Shown here: in pieces, positions 10,776-19,624 of the stretch
How positions within the stretch are numbered: the first letter of the stretch is position 1
Layout: every line of letters begins with the position of its first letter
Notes under the pieces: generated by a model
Databases searched by the model: none
What the model was told of the DNA's origin: nothing
Seen by the model: the letters and a program-made list of their open reading frames with translations, nothing else
Translations under genes and position numbers: made by a program
Source: Bacteroidales bacterium
Lineage (GTDB): Bacteria; Bacteroidota; Bacteroidia; Bacteroidales; UBA932
Direction of reading: 5' to 3'
Assembly (NCBI GenBank): GCA_016287875.1
Contig: JAEEXQ010000003.1
Span: 1 to 64,000, forward strand
DNA length: 64,000 bases

Positions 10776-13589
10776 CTATTCTTCGCTGTAAACCTGCACT
10801 ATCACAGTTCCTTTGGCTATGTGCTTTGCCATCGCCTTGATATGGGCGGGCTTTATGCTGCGCACCAGCTTGGCATAGTCGTAGCCGTAAGGCGTGCCCC
10901 AGCGGACGGATGAGAGCATACGGTCCTGCTGGGAGATGACGGAACGCGCTATCCTTGCTTCTTTCTCGCCCCGGGCCTTGACCAGATACTTGACCGCCAG
11001 TTCCATTTCTTCGGCCGTAGGGCCTTCTGCGCACATCCTGGCCATCCCGTCTTCCACGTCCTTGAGGACTATGTCCTTCATCTCGGGGCGTGTCCTGAAG
11101 TCCACGAACGAATGTGAAGGCTGGCCGGGTTTCTCTTCGACCTCGGTGCGGAAAGATACGCTGTAGGCCCCTCCGCGCTCTTCGCGTATAAGGGCGAGGT
11201 AGCGGGCGGACATAATGTAGTTGAGTATGTCCAGGATTGCCCTTTCCTCCTTGGTACAGCCGCCTTTGAAGAAGTAGTTGTAGCTGATGTCGGTGTAGGG
11301 GGCTGCTACGGGTTCGTTGGTCTCGATGAAATCCTTCCTGCCCTTCACGGCTATCTTCAGGGGGATGTTCTTGCCCTTTCCGTAGGCGTAAGGCAGTTCG
11401 AGGGAAGCGATGTACTTCCTTACCAGGCTTTCTATTTCTTCGCGGGGAAGGTCGCTGCAGATTATCACTTTCATCCCCTCGATCTTGCCATAGTAGCGCT
11501 TGAATACGTCTTCTACCAGGGCCAGGTCGGTGGCATTCACCGCGGTGCTGTCTATATCCCTCAGCCAGGGATGGTTGTCGGAGATGACATCCTGGCACTT
11601 CCTTTCGTAGATTTCCCTGGCGCTCTTCTTCTTGCCGAGGCTCTTCAGCTGGGCCGCTTTCTGATGCTCCAGTTCGCGTTCCGTTCCGAAGTAAGGGTCG
11701 GTAAGCTGCAGGTAGGCGGCCTTGAACGCGGTCTCGGCCTTGTCGGCGCGGGAATTGATCTCCATTCGCGCTGCATCCATTCCGCTGGAGAGCATTATGC
11801 TGACGCCGTTCAATTCGGGGTAATTGCGGAATTTGTCTTTATCGCAGTTGCGGAAGCCGGCGTTGCGCTTGATATATCCCAGGGCGAAGCGGCTGGCGTC
11901 GATATTGCCCGGGTCCAGGGCCTTGTAGCCCGTATCGAAAAGAAGGGTCATGCAGAGACGGGGCCCGCTCTTTATGTCCGTGGCCTTCTTGTAGAATACC
12001 TGCACGTTGTTGGAAATGAACCATTTCTCCATATCCGAACCCTTCACCGCGACGCTCCTGCCTATGGCGCCGGGCCTGGCATCCACCTTCAGGTCGAGCT
12101 CGGGATAATCCAGGAAGGCGGGGGAGATGCTCTCGGCATCTACCTTCGCCAGGGCCTCCTTCATCTGTTCCGGAGCGGGAGCTATGCCTTCGTCGTTCTT
12201 ACTGTTGTAGCTATTGGTGTAGATCTTTTCGCTGGTCTCGAACATCATCGCCGGGTAGGGGGCCACATCTTCCGGGGAAATGGCCTCCAGTATGCTCTTG
12301 CGCACTTCCTTGAGGGTTTCGGGCAGGACCAGGGGAGCGCCTTGCAGGAAGGCACCAAGGGCCATTTGCACTATCTCCGAGTTCTTCGTGTCTTCCCTGG
12401 CCGAGTCCCGGTCGAGGTGGAATCTGGATGCTATGTTGATCTTGGCAACCTCTATCTCCTCGGGGGTTATTCCGTGGAGGAGAAGGCGTCTGACCTCGCG
12501 CTCCGAGAACTCCAGGCATCCCAGCAGATTCTCTTTTTTCTTGGGGACGACCGTGATGAGGGATACATAGAGCTCGGGCCTGTAGACGCTGGTCACCAGG
12601 GTGGCGCTCTGGGCGGGGGAGTCCTTGAGCTTGCTGCGCTTCTTGAGCCTGTCGGAGAGCACGGAAGATACTATCTGACGGCAGAAATGATCCTTGTAGA
12701 AGGCTTCTTCCCTCTGGTCGGAGATGGGGAAGCGCTGCTTGTAGATGGCCTTATATGCCTGATATTTGATCTCCGGGTCGGTCATGTCCGCGAACATAGG
12801 TCCGTCGTTTACCGGAGGAATGCATTCGTCTTTGGGCGTGGGATCCACGGCTGCGGGTATGTCGGAGAAAAGGCTCCTCACCCTCGCCTCCATCTTGTCC
12901 ACGTCGAAATCGCCCACGACAATTATGGCCTGCAGGTCGGGGCGGTACCATTTATGGTAGAAATCCAGTATTTCGTGACGCTCGAAGCCGTTTATGACCT
13001 CCAGCTTGCCTATTACGTCGCGCAGGGCGTACTTGGATCCCTTGTACACCAGTTCGTTCTGGCGTTTGGCCATACGGCTGCGGGGATCGTTGCGGAAGCG
13101 CCACTCCTCGCTGATGACTCCGCGTTCATCGTCCAGGGCCTGCTGCTCGCAGGAGATGTCGCAGGACCAGTCGTGCAGCACCATAAGCACGGAATCCACG
13201 AAAGAATCCCTCACCAGAGGCACTTCCGAGAGGTTATAGACGGTCTCGGTCCTGGTGGTGAAGGCATTCACGTTATAACCGAAACGCACGCCTTCCTTGG
13301 CCAGGAAATCGAGTATCCCCTTGCCGGGATAATGCCTGGTGCCGTTGAAGGCCATATGTTCCAGGAAATGGGCCAGACCGTCCTGATTGTCCTCTTCCTG
13401 GAGAGCGCCCACATTGTGCGCGATATAGAACTCCGCGCAGCCCTCGGGCTTCTCGTTATGGCAGAGATAGTAGCTCAGCCCGTTGTCGAGCCTGCCGGTG
13501 CGGAAATCGGGGTCGTCAGGTATGGTCTGGGCAAATACAAAGTGGGCCGCACATAGCATTGCAGCAAATATCAGGAGTGTTCTTTTCAT
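10776..13589 (-). CDS. M16 family (insulinase/pitrilysin) zinc peptidase, secreted
   Basis: HFLEHMAFNGT (HxxEH), two M16 halves, signal peptide. Confidence 0.93.
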   Translation of the reverse strand: MKRTLLIFAAMLCAAHFVFAQTIPDDPDFRTGRLDNGLSYYLCHNEKPEGCAEFYIAHNVGALQEEDNQDGLAHFLEHMAFNGTRHYPGKGILDFLAKEGVRFGYNVNAFTTRTETVYNLSEVPLVRDSFVDSVLMVLHDWSCDISCEQQALDDERGVISEEWRFRNDPRSRMAKRQNELVYKGSKYALRDVIGKLEVINGFERHEILDFYHKWYRPDLQAIIVVGDFDVDKMEARVRSLFSDIPAAVDPTPKDECIPPVNDGPMFADMTDPEIKYQAYKAIYKQRFPISDQREEAFYKDHFCRQIVSSVLSDRLKKRSKLKDSPAQSATLVTSVYRPELYVSLITVVPKKKENLLGCLEFSEREVRRLLLHGITPEEIEVAKINIASRFHLDRDSAREDTKNSEIVQMALGAFLQGAPLVLPETLKEVRKSILEAISPEDVAPYPAMMFETSEKIYTNSYNSKNDEGIAPAPEQMKEALAKVDAESISPAFLDYPELDLKVDARPGAIGRSVAVKGSDMEKWFISNNVQVFYKKATDIKSGPRLCMTLLFDTGYKALDPGNIDASRFALGYIKRNAGFRNCDKDKFRNYPELNGVSIMLSSGMDAARMEINSRADKAETAFKAAYLQLTDPYFGTERELEHQKAAQLKSLGKKKSAREIYERKCQDVISDNHPWLRDIDSTAVNATDLALVEDVFKRYYGKIEGMKVIICSDLPREEIESLVRKYIASLELPYAYGKGKNIPLKIAVKGRKDFIETNEPVAAPYTDISYNYFFKGGCTKEERAILDILNYIMSARYLALIREERGGAYSVSFRTEVEEKPGQPSHSFVDFRTRPEMKDIVLKDVEDGMARMCAEGPTAEEMELAVKYLVKARGEKEARIARSVISQQDRMLSSVRWGTPYGYDYAKLVRSIKPAHIKAMAKHIAKGTVIVQVYSEE

Positions 13590-13605
13590 GGTCTGGTAAT
13601 GATTT

Positions 13606-15195
13606 TCAGAAATTGCAGCCGAGCACTATCGCGGCTGCATTGCGTGTCTTTCCGTCCAGGTACTCGTTGTCCTTGGTGAGCGTGGTGAAACGGTCGGAGA
13701 GCTTGAGGTAGGGGGCTATGCCCTTGAAAGATAGCAGATGCCAAGTAAACTCCAAGGAAGCACCTGCGCGGGGAGCCGTCTCATACTGGAATTGACGGTT
13801 CAGCCAATTGTCGAAAGATTTGGCTTTGCTGGTGCCAGCTCCATAACTGCCGTCGGACTTTGCATTGCCGCTACCGGCTGTCATTTGCACCGACACGGCG
13901 ATAGAGAAGCAGTCGGCGGGCTTGTTTATATTCCTTTCCGCTTTCAGACCCAGGGTCGCAGATGACAAGTTTTGGTCTCTGTATGTGGGATAAACAGTAG
14001 TATGCTGGTTGCGCAGATGCCCCTCCGCCGATGCGGTGAATATCCAATTTGGCCTGAAGCCGTAAATGCCTTTGTGCATTTCCCAAGTCAGTCGTACATC
14101 TGCTTCCGTACGGTCAAGGACCCTATTGGAACCTATGTAGATGACTTTGGAGGTCATCCCGCTTTCATTCTCGAACTTGTAACTGTTGACATCGTTGGCA
14201 AGGCTGCGGTAGCTGGCTTTCAGATGGATGCGATGCTTCCCGGCTGAAGAAGGGACGTTAACGATGCCTTCGTAAGAAGCTTCCGGGCCACCAAATTCAC
14301 AGAACACGACCGATGAAGATGTCTTGCTGCCGAAATGGCCATTTTTCCAAGATGCGGACAGCTGCTGGAAAGAAGAAACAGTGCCGTTTGTAAATAGTTG
14401 AATTGCGGCTCCGAAACTGTTCCCCGGCATGGGACGGGCATTGGAACGGGAAACATAGCCCAGGTCTCCCACGAAGTCCTCCTTCAAGCCGTAGAAGCTG
14501 CCAAAATCAACCAAGATGTCATACTCCCGGTCTACCGTGCCGAACAAGTCGGCGCTCAGCTGTTCCTGGCGGTGGTTCCAGAACAGATTGCCGCCGGCGG
14601 ATATCCTGTCCGAAAACTTGTACATTGTTCCTGTGTTCAGGGTGAAATCCACCAGCACGTTCAGGAAACGGGGGTCTTTGTATTTTGTCTGGTCTGCCGC
14701 AGTGTAGTCAAAACCTAAGCCTGCGGACAATCTGTCGTTGAAAGACCAGGACAAGGTGCCGTTCAGCGAGTATGTCTCGCGTTTCTTGGTACCTGTGGTG
14801 TTGAGGTCTTCCTCCAGGAAGTTTATGGGATTAAGGGAGGGCTCCATCAAAATCTGCCCACCCATATCGTGACCTCTGAAACAGGAATAGGACAAGCCGC
14901 CGTGAAAGACGAGCTTGTCCGACATCCTGGTATATGATTCGGTTCCGGCTTCGAAGGTCCAGCAGTCGGGCGAGGCTTCAATGGATACAAGCTCTCCGTT
15001 TTCTTTGGAATAGCCTGCATGCATCTCGGAGAAACGCTCGTTACCGAGAATGGATATGGTAGCTGCATTGCTGGAGGACAGCGGAAGCTTCCCATCCTTT
15101 ATCAGTTGGAAATCGCGCACCGGGCCCTGCCCTGCAGTATTGACTGCAAGGCAGAACATCAGTGTGCAGATAATTAGTCCGGAACGCTCCGCCAT
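13606..15195 (-). CDS. DUF6850-type outer-membrane beta-barrel protein
   Basis: Alternating beta-strand pattern ending in an aromatic (LGCNF); position downstream of TonB receptor and DUF4876. Confidence 0.7.
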   Translation of the reverse strand: MAERSGLIICTLMFCLAVNTAGQGPVRDFQLIKDGKLPLSSSNAATISILGNERFSEMHAGYSKENGELVSIEASPDCWTFEAGTESYTRMSDKLVFHGGLSYSCFRGHDMGGQILMEPSLNPINFLEEDLNTTGTKKRETYSLNGTLSWSFNDRLSAGLGFDYTAADQTKYKDPRFLNVLVDFTLNTGTMYKFSDRISAGGNLFWNHRQEQLSADLFGTVDREYDILVDFGSFYGLKEDFVGDLGYVSRSNARPMPGNSFGAAIQLFTNGTVSSFQQLSASWKNGHFGSKTSSSVVFCEFGGPEASYEGIVNVPSSAGKHRIHLKASYRSLANDVNSYKFENESGMTSKVIYIGSNRVLDRTEADVRLTWEMHKGIYGFRPNWIFTASAEGHLRNQHTTVYPTYRDQNLSSATLGLKAERNINKPADCFSIAVSVQMTAGSGNAKSDGSYGAGTSKAKSFDNWLNRQFQYETAPRAGASLEFTWHLLSFKGIAPYLKLSDRFTTLTKDNEYLDGKTRNAAAIVLGCNF

Positions 15196-15196
15196 A

Positions 15197-16516
15197 TTAC
15201 TTCTTGATGGAGGCAACCTTCCTCAGGTGGAAGTCGTTGGCAGAATTGTTGGTGTCCATATAGACAATTTTTGCCCCATTGGCGATGGATGCTTCAGCAT
15301 CGATTCCGGAAGGGTCTCCATCCTTTTCGTTATCGACTGCTCCGGCATAGTTGTAAACCAGCTTGCCTTCGTTCTCGGCAATAGCTTCGGTGGCTTCTTT
15401 ATCGACGTTGCGGTAGGTGGTGTAACCGAGCTTCTGGGTAAACACCTGGTATCCGGTATTCACGGCTGCAGGGAAGCGGGAGAAGAATTTGGTCTCATCG
15501 GCGGCCGACCAGAGGTCGAGGGCATCAAGAACCCATTCGGTAGGGATTTTTGCATAATTGCCGGATTTGTTCGTGCTCTTGTTGTCGAAATTGGCCTCGT
15601 TCTTTACGAAAGCCTGGATGTCGGTATCGGGCATAATGAGGAAAGGAGACGCTGTCTGGATAGGGAAAGGCCAGGCTGTTCCTTGTCCGAAGCAGTAAGT
15701 CTTCATGTAATGGCTTTCAGAGATGGTGGAGGAGGGCGCCGGATAGGCAGAAGCCAGATTGAAACCGGACTCCTTGTCATACATTACAAAGTCGGCGTTG
15801 CTGAGATTCACGGAATTGTTGTAAGTTGCCGTGTGATCGATGGCACCGTTAATAGAGACGACAATCTGTCCGTAAGGAGCAATCTCAACTTCTACACCAT
15901 CCTGGAACCACCAGATGCCAAAGGATGCAGGAGTCCATCCCTCTGCTTCATAAGTGTTTGCTCCATTTTCGTCGGCATATTTGTTGGTCGACTTGCTGTT
16001 CGCGATTTGAGCCATTGCGATGCACATCTTGCTGGCATCGACCTTGATATCGGAGTTGTTGTAGATGATGATATACTTGTCGTACTGGTAGTTCTTGGCA
16101 TTCTCATTGTCCATGCAACCTCCGTTATAGACTTCCTTGATAATGAGCTGGCTGCTCTTGGAAGCTGTCAGGGGCAGTTCGAATGTGTTCTCTGCATCCT
16201 TGGCTACGGTAATGTTGGCGTTGCCGTTGTAGTTGAAGACCTGGCCGGCTTCGGACTTCTTGAAAGAAGCAGTGGCAGAATAGGCACCGGCAGCGACAGT
16301 GAACTGTGCGGCACCGTTTTCATCGGTGCTTGCATCGAAGGAAGAAGTTCCGTCGGAAACCGTTACGGTGACACCTTCCTGGGCGAATGCCTGGTTGTCG
16401 GCGGTGAGCTGGACCGTGATGTCATAAGTGACAGGCCCTTTGTTTTTGTTCTCTTTTTCGCAAGATACTGCAGTGATTGCGAGTACTGATGCGAGAATCA
16501 AAAATAACTTTTTCAT
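15197..16516 (-). CDS. DUF4876-type lipoprotein
   Basis: Lipobox AVSC, N-terminal Ig/carboxypeptidase-regulatory-like domain, QLIIKEVYNGGCMDNENAKNYQYDKYIIIYNNSD. Confidence 0.8.
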   Translation of the reverse strand: MKKLFLILASVLAITAVSCEKENKNKGPVTYDITVQLTADNQAFAQEGVTVTVSDGTSSFDASTDENGAAQFTVAAGAYSATASFKKSEAGQVFNYNGNANITVAKDAENTFELPLTASKSSQLIIKEVYNGGCMDNENAKNYQYDKYIIIYNNSDIKVDASKMCIAMAQIANSKSTNKYADENGANTYEAEGWTPASFGIWWFQDGVEVEIAPYGQIVVSINGAIDHTATYNNSVNLSNADFVMYDKESGFNLASAYPAPSSTISESHYMKTYCFGQGTAWPFPIQTASPFLIMPDTDIQAFVKNEANFDNKSTNKSGNYAKIPTEWVLDALDLWSAADETKFFSRFPAAVNTGYQVFTQKLGYTTYRNVDKEATEAIAENEGKLVYNYAGAVDNEKDGDPSGIDAEASIANGAKIVYMDTNNSANDFHLRKVASIKK

Positions 16517-16534
16517 AACATCGGTATTTAATGA

Positions 16535-19519
16535 TTAAAACTTGATTCTGAGTGTAAGTCCGTAATAGAACTTGGGAATGTATTGGGACGTGGACAGGTA
16601 CGAGGCTGTCTTGCTGCTCCATATCTGTGCCCTGTTGTTGAAGAAATTATTAGCGTAGAATGATACCGAGGCCCTGTCTCCTATTTCTTTGGTCACACTG
16701 AAATTAGCTGAAAAATAAGGGGAAATGAAATCCTTGCAGAAGGAATAGAGGTATGCGGATTTTGAAGTCAACTGTACCAGATCCATCTTTAAGGCTCCGG
16801 AAGCGGTCTGCAGGTCTTCGAGGAAATTCCTGGGCGTAGGGTCGTCGTAAGTCGTATAATACTCCGGGTAACGCACGACGTAGTTTCTGCCCGAATAGAT
16901 TGATTCGCCCGTAGTCGACAGTACGTCGTTCAGGTTGCTGATGACATTGGATAATTCGGCCCCATCGGCGTCTTCGCTGAGTGCCCGGGAATATTTGAGC
17001 AGGCTGGCCTCCAACTTCATCGAGATTATGAGCCTTATCCTAGGAATGTGGGTGGTAACGGTGATGTTGTTGCGGAGGGACCTGGTCTCGGAACCATTCG
17101 AATAGCTATCTCCACCACGATACCATCCTATGTATTGATAAGGGAGATTGTCCTGTGCAGATTTGAGGGTATAAGGACAGACAGCCCGGATGTCGGTGCT
17201 CAGTGAGCGGTAAGCATATAGGGTGCCGTCAAGCCTTATGGTGGTATTGATAGGGTTGATTTTAGCAAAATCTATTACCCATTCCAGGCCGTACCGGTCG
17301 GTATGACCGGATTCATTGTCGGCATAGTATCTGGGGACCAACTCCCGCCAAATGCTGCCTGCAAGAATTTGGGGAGCTATATTACCATTCCTGTCGGATA
17401 CGGTGACAAGACCTGTGCCCTGATCGATGGAAAACACCCTGTCCTCTTCAGGAATAGGCAGGGTTCCCTGTTCCGTACCAGGAGTGTAGAAATATGACGA
17501 CCTCTCATAGTCACACCCGATACGGTAAGAATCGATGGTGCGGTTCCAGAACGCGGCGAGGGAAATCTTATTACCGGCTATGTCCGTCTCAACACCAAGT
17601 TCGAGAAGACGGTTACGCTGCTTGCGCAGGTCCGGATTGAAGTCGACACTTCGAGGTTGGATATAGTAAGCAGAAAAATACTGGTTTAGGCTGTCGGACT
17701 TTGATGTGAATACGTTGATGTCGCGATACGTGGGAATAGGGTAGAGTACCCCGAGCGAAGGCAGTTTGAAAGCCAGGCCCCAACTGGCCCTGAAGGAAAG
17801 TTCCCGTACAGTCTTGTTCCTCCTGCCCTTGGATGTAAATACCGTGTATTTGACATTGAACCTTGGAGAAAGGCTGGAACTGATACCGTAGGCGGAACCT
17901 TTGATGGCAGTATTGTCCTGACGCAAGCCGGCTATGATATTGAGCTTGCCATTCCCAACGGGGGCCAATAGGTTATCCTCGATATATAGTCCTAAATTGT
18001 TTATGGTGGGGACGTCGCAATACTTGTATTCCCTGAAGGTGGGTGCGGTGGCCATGTCTTCGGAATACTTTCCTATGCCAAAGTTGCGGTCAGTACTCCA
18101 GTCAGCACCAGCTTTTACCTTATTGTTGACCTTTCCTATATGTTTGGCAAGATTGGCTTTCAGGGAAAGCTTGGTCGTGAGAGGACGGTCGTCGTCGCAC
18201 ATAACATTGTACCAGTATCCGGGAGGAATGCTCTTCACGGCTGGAATTCCGGCTCCATCGACATATGCTTCCTCTATGAAATAACCTTTTTCGCGGCCGT
18301 GGAAGACGGTTTTGTTAGAAGGACTGGAGTTATGTGTCCTCTCGCTTGTAGATTTGTCGGAATAAGCGGCGGATGCGTTGAACTCAATGTTCGTGATCCA
18401 GTTCTTGCTGAGCAGCCAGTTTGCACTTAGGTTGACACGTATGGCGTTGTCCCTGCCCTTCGACCAAGTGCCTTGCACCGCATCCGGGTCGGCTGTGGTG
18501 TTCATTCCGCCGAGGTTTCCGGTAATGCCAGCGTTTATACGAATGGGAGCGGACGAAAAAATGCCCGTGTTGAAAAGGTTCATATAAGACAGCGATACCT
18601 GCTTGCGGTTGTATGCGGTATAAGGCGACATCGCTTTCGAAAAAGACTCCGTGTATTCCATGCTAGCGTTGATCACGCCCTTGGCGGCTCCGGAAGAGCT
18701 TACTCCCAAACCAAAACCCTTCGAAATGGAGGTCTGTTTGGTGTTCGGACTGGTGGACATTGTGAGCATCCACGGTGTCTTGCCTTTTTTTGTGTTGATT
18801 TTGACCACACCGGACCCCATATCGCCATATTCCACGGATGGCACGCCAGTAATCACTTCGACCGATTCCACATTGGTTGAAGCGATATTGTTTACCGATA
18901 CACCCTTGTACGAATTAAGTGTAGAAGCTTCGGAGAAGGAGGCGTTGTTGGAAAGCCTCACTCCGTCCACCTCGACGGCTGTTCCGAAGGAGGAATTACC
19001 ATTTTCGGCGCTGCCTGCACGTATGTTGAACTGCCGGTCGGCGGTTAGATCGTTGCTGTTTGTCGCCCCGCCGGGCAGCAGGCTGCTGATGTCTGCGAGG
19101 TTCATAAGCTGGACGTGGTCCAGGGCGGTCTTGTCTATGGTGCGGGAAGTGGTGGCGGAGTTGCCGTCTTCCTTGGCGGTGACCACGGCTCCCTCGAGGG
19201 CGAGGTTGTCCGGTTTGAGGGATATCTTGAAATTGGTGATGTCTTTGCTGATGATGATTTCCTTCGACCAGGTGGCGTAGCCCAGGCAGGCGATGGTGAC
19301 GACGGTCTTTCCGGAAGGAACGTTGCTGATGGAGAAACGGCCTTGCAGGTCGGCCACGGCCCATTGTTCGGTGCCTTCGAGCATCACCGTGGCGAATTCT
19401 ACTGGTTTGCCGGTGGAGTTGTCCAGGACCGAACCTGCGAAGACGCAGGCTTTCTGTGCAGAAAGGTAAGCGCACGACAGGAAAATCCCGGTCAGAATTA
19501 TGGACAGTTTCCTAAACAT
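16535..19519 (-). CDS. TonB-dependent receptor with carboxypeptidase-regulatory-like N-terminal domain
   Basis: N-terminal CarboxypepD_reg-like domain, plug (VEVITGVPSVEYGDMGSGVVKINTKKG), C-terminal barrel ending RIKF; start at MFRKLSIIL. Confidence 0.92.
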   Translation of the reverse strand: MFRKLSIILTGIFLSCAYLSAQKACVFAGSVLDNSTGKPVEFATVMLEGTEQWAVADLQGRFSISNVPSGKTVVTIACLGYATWSKEIIISKDITNFKISLKPDNLALEGAVVTAKEDGNSATTSRTIDKTALDHVQLMNLADISSLLPGGATNSNDLTADRQFNIRAGSAENGNSSFGTAVEVDGVRLSNNASFSEASTLNSYKGVSVNNIASTNVESVEVITGVPSVEYGDMGSGVVKINTKKGKTPWMLTMSTSPNTKQTSISKGFGLGVSSSGAAKGVINASMEYTESFSKAMSPYTAYNRKQVSLSYMNLFNTGIFSSAPIRINAGITGNLGGMNTTADPDAVQGTWSKGRDNAIRVNLSANWLLSKNWITNIEFNASAAYSDKSTSERTHNSSPSNKTVFHGREKGYFIEEAYVDGAGIPAVKSIPPGYWYNVMCDDDRPLTTKLSLKANLAKHIGKVNNKVKAGADWSTDRNFGIGKYSEDMATAPTFREYKYCDVPTINNLGLYIEDNLLAPVGNGKLNIIAGLRQDNTAIKGSAYGISSSLSPRFNVKYTVFTSKGRRNKTVRELSFRASWGLAFKLPSLGVLYPIPTYRDINVFTSKSDSLNQYFSAYYIQPRSVDFNPDLRKQRNRLLELGVETDIAGNKISLAAFWNRTIDSYRIGCDYERSSYFYTPGTEQGTLPIPEEDRVFSIDQGTGLVTVSDRNGNIAPQILAGSIWRELVPRYYADNESGHTDRYGLEWVIDFAKINPINTTIRLDGTLYAYRSLSTDIRAVCPYTLKSAQDNLPYQYIGWYRGGDSYSNGSETRSLRNNITVTTHIPRIRLIISMKLEASLLKYSRALSEDADGAELSNVISNLNDVLSTTGESIYSGRNYVVRYPEYYTTYDDPTPRNFLEDLQTASGALKMDLVQLTSKSAYLYSFCKDFISPYFSANFSVTKEIGDRASVSFYANNFFNNRAQIWSSKTASYLSTSQYIPKFYYGLTLRIKF

Positions 19520-19548
19520 CAGGTAATGAATACTAACACCGTAAGTCA

Positions 19549-19556
19549 CAAATATA
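19549..19556 (-). promoter_or_regulatory. -7 box TATATTTG for the TonB receptor operon
   Basis: CAAATATA on + strand, 29 nt from the start. Confidence 0.6.
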
Positions 19557-19624
19557 TAAGAATAATCGAAAAAAAACAAAGAAGTCGGTGCAAAATACTC
19601 ACAAATAATGACTATTATTGTAGA

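Noticed and set aside
11571-13556. 661-aa + strand ORF opposite the M16 peptidase
   Set aside because: Antisense shadow; the M16 strand carries the HxxEH motif and signal peptide
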